Shown piece by piece: positions 16,948-25,265 of a stretch of 64,000 nucleotides of DNA. The notes under the pieces were generated by a model that saw only the letters and a program-made list of their open reading frames with translations, was not told the DNA's origin and searched no databases. Position 1 is the stretch's first letter. Each line of letters starts with the position of its first letter. Both the position numbers and the translations under genes were made by a program. Source of the stretch: Acidobacteriota bacterium. Lineage in GTDB: Bacteria > Acidobacteriota > Terriglobia > UBA7540. The DNA lies in assembly GCA_004298155.1 (NCBI GenBank), contig SCRD01000008.1, positions 1 through 64,000 on the forward strand, read 5' to 3'.

Positions 16948-19623
16948 ATGGATCGACGAAAATTCCTGGGACAGAGTGCGTTTTACGGTTTCTTGCTGGC
17001 CAGCGGCCGGTTGAATTGCGCCGCAGATCAGGGATCGGAATTTGAGAGGGGATCGCCGACCCCAGAACCAATACCGGAACTGCATTTTCCCGACCGCCTT
17101 CATTTATTTGTCTGGCGCAACTGGGAACTGGCGAACACCGACCGAATCGCCTTGGTGCTGGGTACGACGCCGGAAAAAGTCCTCGAGATCGGGGCCTCGA
17201 TGGGATTGCCCCCCAAACCTCACCTAACCGACGATCAGCTCCGACGGATCTATATCACCGTCATTCGCCAGAACTGGCACGTGCTGCCGGATGACCAATT
17301 GATGGAGCTTTTGGGTTGGGAGTCGCAGCGTTACCAGTACACGCTCAAGGAAGACGACTTTCTCTGGATCAAGCTTGGTATGTTGAGACCCCGCTGCGAG
17401 CGGCTGCTTTACGAAGAGCCGTCGGCCGTGGCGAGACAGCGCGCGGCAGAGATCAAGTGCTTGGTTCGGGAGGCGTTCGGCGCCGTAGTCGACGACCCAG
17501 GGGAGCCGCCGTTCCGGTTTATCGCTGACCTTAGCAGCACTTGTACGCTATCCATTCCGGATCCCCACCGCCGGCCTGGCGACGAGGAAGTCGATTTGTG
17601 CCGTGGTTGGATATTAAAGGAACCCGGCGAGGGTTCGGGAATCCCCGCGCGACTTGCGCAGGAGTTTCAGACTTACCTGCGGTCCGCATTTGGCAGCCAG
17701 ATGAGTTTAGGACAAGGGAGAGTGGGGGGATCGAATGTAGTCGAGATGGCGCTCGACTACACGATCGCCCCAACAGCAGGCAGTTTTGAAGTGAGTGTGA
17801 AGACTGAAGCGATAAGGATCGTAGGGCGGGACTTGGCGGGACTACGGCAGGGTATTTACTACCTGCAAGACCAGATGGAGGAGCGACACGGTCCCTACTT
17901 GCCGAAGGGTTCGGTGCTGCGCACTACCCGGCTTGATCCGCGCTATGTCTATTCCTACCTTGCCCTTTACGGCGACCCCCTAATGGAAGCGGATATCGAC
18001 CCGTTTCCGGACGGGTTCCTGGAAAAGCTGGCGAGGGTGGGCGTCAATGGCGTTTGGTTGCAGGTCGTGTTGCGGACCCTGGCGCCTTCGAAGATCTTTC
18101 CGGAATTCGGCGAGGGTTGGGAGAAGCGGCAGAAGATTCTATCCAATCTGGTGAACCGGGCGGAGAACTACGGAATCAAGGTTTATCTCTACCTCAACGA
18201 GCCGCGTTCCATGCCCTTGGAGTTTTACAGAAAGCATCCAGGTATTAAAGGGACTTATGACGGCCGCGACCCACAGTACTTCGCGATTTGCACGAGCGCC
18301 CCGGAAGTCCGGGAGTGGCTCGCCGGCAGCTTGACGCACATTTTCACGCATGTTCCGCGCCTGGGCGGGATCTTCAGCACCACGGCGTCGGAGAACCTGA
18401 CCAACTGCTACTCACACGGCCAAGCCCAGTTTTGTCCGCGCTGTTCCAAGCGGTCAGGTGCGCAAGTGGTTGCGGAAGTGATCCAGACTTTCCGTGATGG
18501 CGTGCGCCGCGGCAGCCGCGATGCTGCGGTAATCGCCTGGGATTGGGGTTGGGGAAACGATTGGGTCCGCAACGGCGCCGATTCCGCGGGCGTCATCGAA
18601 AGGCTTCCCAAAGACGTGGCTCTGCTCAGCGTCAGCGAATGGGACCAACCGGTCAACCGCGGCGGGTTCCACACCAAGGTCGGTGAATATTCTATCTCCG
18701 TAGTCGGTCCGGGACCGCGCGCGCTTCGTAATTGGCGCCTGGCGCGCGAGCGAGGACTTACCACGTTGGCTAAGGTGCAGTTTAATAACACCTGGGAAAT
18801 CTCCGCCGTTCCCTACATTCCGGTCCCCAACCTGATCGCCCAACACTGCGAGAACCTTTTGAAGGCGGGCATCCAGGGATTAATGGTGTCCTGGACCGTG
18901 GGCGGCTACCCTTCACCCAACTTCGAGGCAGCTCAGGGATTCTATTCCTCACCTGCCCCCGACGCTGGTGAGGCGCTGCGCATCGTCGCCGAGCGAAGAT
19001 ACGGTAAGGAAGCAGCGCCTGCCCTCCTGGAAGCTTGGACAGTCTTCAGCAAGGCCTTCGAAGAATTCCCTTACGGAGTTGCGATTTATACGATACCCAC
19101 CCAGCATGGCCCGGCGAACCTCTTGCGTTTCCACCCCACCGGCTTTAAGGCTTCCATGATGTTGTTCCCTTATGACGACTACAAAACCTGGGTCGGGCCT
19201 TATCCGGTGGAAATTGTGGAGGAACAATTTGAAAAGATGACCCGAATGTGGGAAGCGGGACTTGATATCTTCCGCAGGGCCCTGCCCCGAGTGCCTCCCC
19301 ACAAACAAACCCAGACCCGGAGAGACTTGGGCATTGCCGAGACCTGTTACCTACATTTTCAGAGTGTGGCAAACCAAATTTGTTTTTACCGCCTCCGCGA
19401 TGAATGGGAGCGGGAAACAGTCGAAGACCGATCGAGGATCACTGCCCGCATGGTCAACATTGCTGAGGCGGAAATCGAATTGGCCAAGCGCCAGTACGTG
19501 ATTGCCCGACACGATTCCACGATCGCCTATGAGGCGTCGAATCATTACTATTATCGCCCGCTCGACTTAGTGGAAAAGGTGCTGAACTGCCGAGAGGTGA
19601 TTGATATGCTCCGGAAGAGTTAG
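16948..19623 (+). CDS. Tat-exported glycosidase-like protein with extra N-terminal helical domain
   Basis: A twin-arginine signal (DRRKFLGQS) opens the 891-residue product. Residues about 40-190 form a helical, tryptophan-rich domain not found in the preceding enzyme (LFVWRNWELANTDRIALVLG). A GH20/GH67-like N-domain follows (VGRDLAGLRQGIYYLQDQM), then a TIM-barrel region with DPRYVYSYLAL, IKVYLYLNEPR and the Cys cluster NCYSHGQAQFCPRC, which resembles the cluster in the partial gene at the left edge. A long helical C-terminus ends the protein. I infer an exported carbohydrate-active hydrolase; the family is not certain, with DUF4838-like enzymes the nearest guess. ATG 16921 in the same frame would add nine residues before the RR motif; ATG 16948 gives a conventional Tat N-terminus, but neither has a good ribosome binding site. 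Confidence 0.7.
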   Translation: MDRRKFLGQSAFYGFLLASGRLNCAADQGSEFERGSPTPEPIPELHFPDRLHLFVWRNWELANTDRIALVLGTTPEKVLEIGASMGLPPKPHLTDDQLRRIYITVIRQNWHVLPDDQLMELLGWESQRYQYTLKEDDFLWIKLGMLRPRCERLLYEEPSAVARQRAAEIKCLVREAFGAVVDDPGEPPFRFIADLSSTCTLSIPDPHRRPGDEEVDLCRGWILKEPGEGSGIPARLAQEFQTYLRSAFGSQMSLGQGRVGGSNVVEMALDYTIAPTAGSFEVSVKTEAIRIVGRDLAGLRQGIYYLQDQMEERHGPYLPKGSVLRTTRLDPRYVYSYLALYGDPLMEADIDPFPDGFLEKLARVGVNGVWLQVVLRTLAPSKIFPEFGEGWEKRQKILSNLVNRAENYGIKVYLYLNEPRSMPLEFYRKHPGIKGTYDGRDPQYFAICTSAPEVREWLAGSLTHIFTHVPRLGGIFSTTASENLTNCYSHGQAQFCPRCSKRSGAQVVAEVIQTFRDGVRRGSRDAAVIAWDWGWGNDWVRNGADSAGVIERLPKDVALLSVSEWDQPVNRGGFHTKVGEYSISVVGPGPRALRNWRLARERGLTTLAKVQFNNTWEISAVPYIPVPNLIAQHCENLLKAGIQGLMVSWTVGGYPSPNFEAAQGFYSSPAPDAGEALRIVAERRYGKEAAPALLEAWTVFSKAFEEFPYGVAIYTIPTQHGPANLLRFHPTGFKASMMLFPYDDYKTWVGPYPVEIVEEQFEKMTRMWEAGLDIFRRALPRVPPHKQTQTRRDLGIAETCYLHFQSVANQICFYRLRDEWERETVEDRSRITARMVNIAEAEIELAKRQYVIARHDSTIAYEASNHYYYRPLDLVEKVLNCREVIDMLRKS

Positions 19624-19716
19624 AGATGCGGCCAAGCCGAGGCGTCGCAGGCTCGTTTTGGGCGGCTCATTGCAACAACACTTTCTATAGCTGAAAACTC
19701 TGGAGGTGAAAACAAC

Positions 19717-20475
19717 GTGGTGGATCTCTTCAATCTCGATGGATGTGTGGCTCTGGTTACGGGAGGGGCAGGGGGAATCGGTGCGGCGGCAGCACTGGCG
19801 TTAGCGGAAGCCGGCGCTAACGTGGCCATTGTGGGTCATGTTCAGGACCCTGAGGAGACCCGGCTGTCTATCGAGAAAATGGGTCGCCGTTCGCTTGCCT
19901 TTCGAGGCGATCTGGCTGAAACCGGGTTTCAAGATAAAGTCGTCGAGGGAACACTCAAGGAATGGGGGCATATTGACATTCTGGTGAATAACGCCGGGGC
20001 GATCACGCGCGCCCCGGTGGCGGATTACTCTGAGGAGGACTGGGATCGTGTCATTGGGTTGAATTTGACCGCCGTATTTCGAATGTGTCAGCGCGTTGGG
20101 CGTTTGATGATCAAACAGAAGCGCGGCAAGATCATCAATGTGGCATCCTTATTGAGCTTCTCGGGCGGGATACGAGTTCCCGCCTACGCGGCCAGCAAGG
20201 GCGCCGTTGCGCAGGTGACGAAGGCGATCTCCAACGAATGGGCCTCTCTGAATATTAACGTCAATGCAATAGCACCCGGCTATATTTTGACGAAGCTCTC
20301 TCGCTCTTTGTATGAGGACCCGCTCCGGTCTGCACGAATTACCGAACGCATCCCGGCCGGGCGTTGGGGGAATGCAGAAGATTTGAAGGGCGCAATTATT
20401 TTCCTGGCCTCACGTGCATCCGATTATGTCCACGGTCACATCTTGATCGTCGACGGTGGGTGGATGGCACGATAA
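19717..20475 (+). CDS. Short-chain dehydrogenase/reductase, KduD-like (2-deoxy-D-gluconate / 2-keto-3-deoxygluconate dehydrogenase group)
   Basis: The product is a classical SDR of 252 residues: cofactor motif TGGAGGIG (about 15-22), NNAGAITRAP, the catalytic Ser of VASLLSFSGG, and the YAASKGA motif with Tyr and Lys. It ends with the family's usual VDGGW. The closest familiar group is KduD-like gluconate-derivative dehydrogenases, which interconvert keto and hydroxy forms of deoxy sugar acids. Start GTG 19717 is backed by an excellent Shine-Dalgarno, GGAGGTGA at 19702-19709. It ends 23 bases before the MDR dehydrogenase and is surely cotranscribed with it. A KduD-like activity is what one expects downstream of elimination of an amino sugar acid to a 2-keto-3-deoxy acid, which fits the pathway proposed here (inference). 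Confidence 0.85.
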   Translation: MVDLFNLDGCVALVTGGAGGIGAAAALALAEAGANVAIVGHVQDPEETRLSIEKMGRRSLAFRGDLAETGFQDKVVEGTLKEWGHIDILVNNAGAITRAPVADYSEEDWDRVIGLNLTAVFRMCQRVGRLMIKQKRGKIINVASLLSFSGGIRVPAYAASKGAVAQVTKAISNEWASLNINVNAIAPGYILTKLSRSLYEDPLRSARITERIPAGRWGNAEDLKGAIIFLASRASDYVHGHILIVDGGWMAR

Positions 20476-20498
20476 GGAAATTGAAAGGAGTATTTGGA

Positions 20499-21518
20499 AT
20501 GCGAGCAGGCGTTTATGTCGGTAAGGAAAGTATTCATGTCGAAGAACGGCCCCTCCCACAGCTGCAGGCTGGAGAAGCTTTGGTGCATGTCCGCTATGCT
20601 GGGATTTGCGGTACAGATATGCTGATTTACAGCGGCAAACACCCCCGCGTGGCGCCTCCGCGCGTTCTGGGTCATGAAGTGTTTGGATCGGTGGTGGAAG
20701 TTAATTCGCCCCATGGCGCCGAATGGAAACCGGGGCAGCGCGTCGCTGTCTATCCTCTGATTAGCTGTGGGAGGTGTGCCCCCTGTCGGGAAGGAAACGC
20801 GCACGTTTGCGAAAAGCTGGGGCTCATTGGCATTGATGTGGACGGAGGCTTTGCTGAGTATGTGAAGGTGACTTCGGAACAACTCGTTGCCGTCCCGGAG
20901 GGAGTGAGCGATGAGCAGGCCGCGGTGATCGAGCCATTGTCGGTAGCTATTCATGCGGTTCGCAGGTCGAGTTTCCAAACAGGTGATACCGTATTAGTGA
21001 CTGGAGGAGGACCCATTGGGAACCTCATTGCCCAGGTGCTACGCGCCTCGGGAGCGCGACGAGTAATTATCTCGGAAACGAAAAAGTTTCGGCGCGAACT
21101 GGCTCAGCGTTTGGGCTTTGCCGTCGTTGATTCAGGGAGTGATAACCTGGCGGAAGCTCTTCAGTCGCTTCTCGGTGAGCCCTTTGTCGATCGTGTGTTC
21201 GAGGCCACCGGAGCTCCTGCCGTCTACCCGGAAGCTGTGAAGATTTGTAAGGTGCGTGGCGAAATTGTGTTCGTTGGTTTGCCCAAGACTTCACCCGGGA
21301 TCGATGTTATCAGCCTGGTGTTTAAGGAGATTCATACGACCGGCGCCCGCGTGTACACGCGAAAGGATTACCTGGCTGCCGTCGCCTTGCTCCAACGATC
21401 CGCCGTTGATGTCGTGGCGCTGATTACCGATTGCCTCGCTCTAGACGAGGCGAACTTGGGCTTCCAGAAGATGCGAGAGGCGGATACGAGTTTGAAGATT
21501 CTCTTCGGAACGCAATGA
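20499..21518 (+). CDS. Zinc-dependent medium-chain alcohol/polyol dehydrogenase (MDR family)
   Basis: The product has the catalytic zinc site CGTD and GHEVFG, the structural zinc loop with four cysteines (CGRCAPCREGNAHVC, about residues 88-102), and a Rossmann motif VTGGGPIGNLIAQVL (about 165-180). It belongs to the sorbitol/threonine/galactitol dehydrogenase group, which oxidises secondary alcohols of polyols, sugar acids or L-threonine-like compounds with NAD. ATG 20499 follows AAAGGAG at 20484-20490 with 8-base spacing. The frame is open further upstream inside the SDR gene, but those codons are out-of-phase overlap. It is the last gene of the plus arm, followed by a stem-loop terminator at 21606-21639. 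The substrate cannot be fixed from sequence. Confidence 0.87.
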   Translation: MRAGVYVGKESIHVEERPLPQLQAGEALVHVRYAGICGTDMLIYSGKHPRVAPPRVLGHEVFGSVVEVNSPHGAEWKPGQRVAVYPLISCGRCAPCREGNAHVCEKLGLIGIDVDGGFAEYVKVTSEQLVAVPEGVSDEQAAVIEPLSVAIHAVRRSSFQTGDTVLVTGGGPIGNLIAQVLRASGARRVIISETKKFRRELAQRLGFAVVDSGSDNLAEALQSLLGEPFVDRVFEATGAPAVYPEAVKICKVRGEIVFVGLPKTSPGIDVISLVFKEIHTTGARVYTRKDYLAAVALLQRSAVDVVALITDCLALDEANLGFQKMREADTSLKILFGTQ

Positions 21519-21605
21519 CGACCCAATCTGCGGGCAACAAATTCGGCAAGGCTTTCCCCCGGACTCAATTTAATGAATCTCGCACAATATAGTAACAAGC
21601 ACTGA

Positions 21606-21639
21606 GGTTGCGTGCATCATGGGTGCACGCAACCGTTTT
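21606..21639 (+). terminator. Intrinsic terminator at the end of the plus arm
   Basis: GGTTGCGTGCA (21606-21616) pairs perfectly with TGCACGCAACC (21624-21634) over a 7-base loop, followed by GTTTT. This 11-bp stem with a short T-tract sits 88 bases after the MDR stop and between two converging operons. The rest of the tail-to-tail spacer up to 21847 holds no recognised gene. Confidence 0.75.
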
Positions 21640-21847
21640 CACATCCGCGCCGAAACTTCCAAGCCCTGGGAGACCGACGGCTACAGGCCGCCCAGCCACT
21701 CCAAACCGTCGAGGTTCTGGCCTGAGTGGCGCGGGTGCTCCACGTCAGCCGCCAGAGCGTCAGTTGCTGGTAGTGACTGTGGCGACCGGGTGGCGTCCGT
21801 GCGCTGCCCGCGCGGTCAGTCCGAAGACGCGACATGGGCTCGAAGTC

Positions 21848-24250
21848 TCACCTTGCATCATTCCCGGAGCAAGGGAATTCCTTCAGAATCTCCTCGACGG
21901 TGGCGATGACCCGTTGCGGGTCGGGCTTTCTCTCAACCAGCGGGAACCCTTCATTAACCCACTTTTTCTCAATGGCTTCGTACTCTCTAACGAGTTTGCC
22001 GTCATAAGTCACTCGGTTTAATACACGTTGTCCCTTATGCAGGTCCTCACCTAATTTCCGGACGTAGGCCTGGACGCGCGGCCGGTAATACCCTTCTACT
22101 AACTCATAGTAATCACGGCAGGCGTAGTCCACAATCGCGCCTGCCCAGAGCGTTAGGATATCGCGAACCCGCCTGTCGATATCCGCGGGCGCACCGGGCA
22201 GGGTTCTCGCCTTCAGAATGGATGGGCTTAACCAGTAGTAATCATCATGGCTCAAGAGGCTTTCGATAAAAGTCATGATTTTGTGGATGACCACGGCTTC
22301 TTGTTCGAAGCGCGTTTCCCTGGACTCCTCGAAGGCAGCGTTCATGGCGATGAGGTGAAAACTGAAGAGCTCGGCGAGATACTTCCGCGCGATATCATTC
22401 AGGTCATGCAGAGCGAGTGGATTCTCCGCAAGTGCCAGTTTTGCGGTAAGTGCTCGTTCGAGAGCCCGGCGCAACGACGGAATATACATATGAGCCGCGC
22501 TATGCCGAGGGATAATGGATGCCTCCGAGGTTCCCAGACGCTTCCAGTAGAGTGGAAAGGCCAATTGTTCGTCGTCCCGGTAAGTACGGGCCAGTAATTC
22601 TTCCAACACGGCGATCATGCTGGGAGCAGCGGCAGAGCCGAAACGCTGGAGTGCATACTCGCGCGTGAAGGAACGTAAACTTGTCTCGGCGGGGTTCCAA
22701 CCGAGTTTAGCTAGAAACTGAAAACAGAAATAATTGTCACCAAGAGTCTCTTCGAGTGAGGAGAATCCCACGCATTGATCGGCGCGCGGATCCTTTGCGA
22801 TTTGGCGAAATTGTTGCTCCATCAAGGGGAGATTGCCGAATAAGTACGTAGAGTAACCGAAAACTCGAATGGCGCCAAAATGCCACGGTCGCCTCCACCA
22901 GTAGTCCATCTCTTCGTAGAGCCTGTATCTTTCCCAAAAATCGATGATTCTTATCCGGTTCATCGGCAGTTTATCGAGACTTTCCTTAACGAGCGCCGGG
23001 GTCCAGATCTCGGGCCGGTCCAGGTAGCTCCAGCCTTCGATGAACCCGGTGGCCTGAGGGTCTAATTCATCCACAATTTGGAAATTCGCGGCCGCAATGT
23101 CGCGCCGTACTTCACGCTGTAGTCGGTCGTCTCCAATGACCGAACATTCGAGGTAGGTTTCCAGCCAGTAAAGGTGATCGGTCCCGTAAAGGGAAAGGTA
23201 TTCTTCTAGGAAAGCTTTTCCCACATCATGGTACAGGGTGCTCGACGGTAAGAGGTACTGCTGAACGTGCGAAGGTCCAAGCCAGGTCAGCTTGAAAGTG
23301 GGGGCATCGGGATAAACACGGTGGAACTCCGGAGGAACGATGCCCGGCACAAAAGGGACCAAGGTGCGCATTCCACGGGCGCGTGCATAGTGGATGATCT
23401 TCTGGGTCAGTTCGCTTTGCCCTTCGCGCCATGCGGCAGGAAGTGGCGGGGCAATACCATACTTGATGGCCGAGTAGATTCCATAAGGCGGCCCGGAGTA
23501 ACTACCGTCCGCGACGTCGACACCGAACTTGTTCCAGGTCTTGTGCCAAACGATGTCCTCGCCGGGATTGCATTGAAGGCTGATGATGTTGTAGCGGTTC
23601 TTCAGCGCCCAGTCGAGGTATTTTTGCCAGTCTTCCCAGCGCCACCAGGGCACGGCATACCAGTAAGTACACAGACTCTGGTGCATCCTCTCCTTGAAGC
23701 GCGGTTGTGCGAAAATATCGATCCCGTCTACCGGAATCAACGTACGTTGGGGGACGTGGTCGCCATCCGCAAAGCATCCGACACCGCAGTGCCGCTGAAG
23801 GTAGTGGTAAACGGCGTAAAGTGTAGCGATGCCCGTTCCACCAAGGAAGACAAGCTGTTTTGGACCGGGCGCCGAGACCGTCTGAACCAGGTATGCCTCG
23901 GAATCCTTCTCAGCCGGATCCTTGATTTTTCCCGAGGAAATCAATCGGGTTGTTGAAATGGTTCGGCCTACATGGAAAGTAGCACCCCGTCCTATCTGCA
24001 GTTCCTGAACAGAAGCGTCAAACAAGAGAGGAGCAGTTCCCGTCATTTGCTTTAAGAACTTCTCGAGCTCCAGGGCGGCGGCTGATTCTGGAGACGACTT
24101 GCCGTTATATGCTATACAAATGCCTCTCGGGCTTATCCCGCCCTGCAAGACGACGGGATCAATTGCCGGCCATGCCTCATTTACATTACTGCCCAAGCCG
24201 GTCGGCAAGACTCCTGCCAACGCCGTTCCAAGAAAGCTTCTTCTGTGCAC
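21848..24250 (-). CDS. GH89-family alpha-N-acetylglucosaminidase (NAGLU-like), Tat-exported
   Basis: The product is an exported glycosidase that removes terminal alpha-linked N-acetylglucosamine. An RRSFLG Tat-type signal opens it. The NAGLU N-terminal domain is followed by a TIM barrel with the diagnostic SLCTYWYAVPWWRWEDWQKY segment (about residues 200-220), LPAAWREGQSEL, YGTDHLYWLETYLEC (region of the catalytic acid/base in the family) and GFIEGWSYLDRPEIW. A helical C-terminal domain follows, as in family GH89. The start GTG 24250 has GGAGG seven bases upstream. It is the last gene of the minus arm and lies 52 bases after the exported protein at 24303. With the GH20 enzyme it points to a GlcNAc-containing substrate. 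The barrel N-domain is otherwise divergent from human NAGLU, so specificity may differ. Confidence 0.82.
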   Translation of the reverse strand: MHRRSFLGTALAGVLPTGLGSNVNEAWPAIDPVVLQGGISPRGICIAYNGKSSPESAAALELEKFLKQMTGTAPLLFDASVQELQIGRGATFHVGRTISTTRLISSGKIKDPAEKDSEAYLVQTVSAPGPKQLVFLGGTGIATLYAVYHYLQRHCGVGCFADGDHVPQRTLIPVDGIDIFAQPRFKERMHQSLCTYWYAVPWWRWEDWQKYLDWALKNRYNIISLQCNPGEDIVWHKTWNKFGVDVADGSYSGPPYGIYSAIKYGIAPPLPAAWREGQSELTQKIIHYARARGMRTLVPFVPGIVPPEFHRVYPDAPTFKLTWLGPSHVQQYLLPSSTLYHDVGKAFLEEYLSLYGTDHLYWLETYLECSVIGDDRLQREVRRDIAAANFQIVDELDPQATGFIEGWSYLDRPEIWTPALVKESLDKLPMNRIRIIDFWERYRLYEEMDYWWRRPWHFGAIRVFGYSTYLFGNLPLMEQQFRQIAKDPRADQCVGFSSLEETLGDNYFCFQFLAKLGWNPAETSLRSFTREYALQRFGSAAAPSMIAVLEELLARTYRDDEQLAFPLYWKRLGTSEASIIPRHSAAHMYIPSLRRALERALTAKLALAENPLALHDLNDIARKYLAELFSFHLIAMNAAFEESRETRFEQEAVVIHKIMTFIESLLSHDDYYWLSPSILKARTLPGAPADIDRRVRDILTLWAGAIVDYACRDYYELVEGYYRPRVQAYVRKLGEDLHKGQRVLNRVTYDGKLVREYEAIEKKWVNEGFPLVERKPDPQRVIATVEEILKEFPCSGNDAR

Positions 24251-24302
24251 CGTGTGCCCTCCGAAGTTCGGATGATAGAACGCTCCCGGTTATCTGCGTT
24301 AT

Positions 24303-25238
24303 TTAAAGCTTTTCATCGCCCACTTTTTGGATCCAATCCCTCGTCCATTCCACGGCCTTCAGATCCAAATCGCAGTTGCCACTTCCAAGAAAGATCATCC
24401 CCTCGATCCGGCCTTCCCGGAGCCATTTGAGTCCCAACTCGCATTGCTTCTGCATCAACGCCACCGGCATCGGCGAGTGGCTGCCATAATCCCACATGTA
24501 GCATCCCAACACCTTCCTTAGCCCCGGCATGGCCTTCTCTAACTCCTCAAACCCTTCCTCCAGTTTCTCCAAATCCTTCGCATTCCCTGTCCAGTACGAG
24601 GCCACATCTACATGGTGCAAATAGGGAACAATTTCGTATTTCAGATTGTGATCGTAAAGGGTCATCCAAAGATCCAGCTTCCTCCCTTCAACCTGAAGCC
24701 GATTCCGGATATACGCCAGTTCGCCAGGCGTGCGATTCCCCACCTCGCTGCCATCCAGGGTGAATCGGAAAAAGTCATCCATGATCACGCCGACGATGTT
24801 AGGGAATTTCTGGGCCAGTTGCCGCACTACCGCCAGGTCCTTCGGGTCCATTTCCAAATAGCCTCGACCGATGAACCAAACCACCCTCTTCAGGGGGCGG
24901 AAGGAGATGGCATATGCGTCGAAGTCAGGAGTTTCCGGCTTCCAGCTACTGGGCACTTTGGGGTCCGGCAGGCCAACCAAGATGAGGTTCGGCACCCCCA
25001 GATAAAATGCTCCTTCAGCCGGCGTCATCCGAGAAGTGCCCGGTACTCCGTATTGGTTGTTAAGCGCGCCTGCTTTCCAACCCCAGATCCACAACCGGTC
25101 CCTCAATGTGACTACGGCTTGTGCGCTCGGTGGAGCGGGCACGTTAGAGATCTGGCTTTGACCAAGTGTGGGGAGCGAAGCCCAAGCACCTACGATCCCA
25201 GTAAGCCCTTTTAGGAAGTTTCTTCTCTCATCCCGCAT
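24303..25238 (-). CDS. Tat-exported TIM-barrel-like protein of unknown function, copy A
   Basis: This 311-residue protein has an RRNFLKG twin-arginine signal and a hydrophobic stretch, then a globular domain with alternating beta-alpha character and conserved acidic and aromatic motifs: DRLWIWGWKAGALNN, GVIMDDFFRFT, LDLWMTLYDHNL and LGCYMWDYGSHSP. These suggest a TIM-barrel hydrolase with Asp and Glu residues at strand ends, but I recognise no named family. A close paralogue lies at 27588-28520, and the two flank the GH20 gene. ATG 25238 was chosen over ATG 25250 because GGAGG overlaps the latter and is correctly spaced for the former. I infer an accessory glycosidase or glycan-binding protein. 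Confidence 0.75.
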   Translation of the reverse strand: MRDERRNFLKGLTGIVGAWASLPTLGQSQISNVPAPPSAQAVVTLRDRLWIWGWKAGALNNQYGVPGTSRMTPAEGAFYLGVPNLILVGLPDPKVPSSWKPETPDFDAYAISFRPLKRVVWFIGRGYLEMDPKDLAVVRQLAQKFPNIVGVIMDDFFRFTLDGSEVGNRTPGELAYIRNRLQVEGRKLDLWMTLYDHNLKYEIVPYLHHVDVASYWTGNAKDLEKLEEGFEELEKAMPGLRKVLGCYMWDYGSHSPMPVALMQKQCELGLKWLREGRIEGMIFLGSGNCDLDLKAVEWTRDWIQKVGDEKL

Positions 25239-25265
25239 CACGTCCTCCATTGACCTTGTTTACAT

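Noticed and set aside
21608-22021. Plus-strand frame over the tail-to-tail spacer and GH89 3' end
   Set aside because: It begins in the terminator hairpin, has Arg/Pro/Ser-rich shadow composition and runs antisense into GH89.
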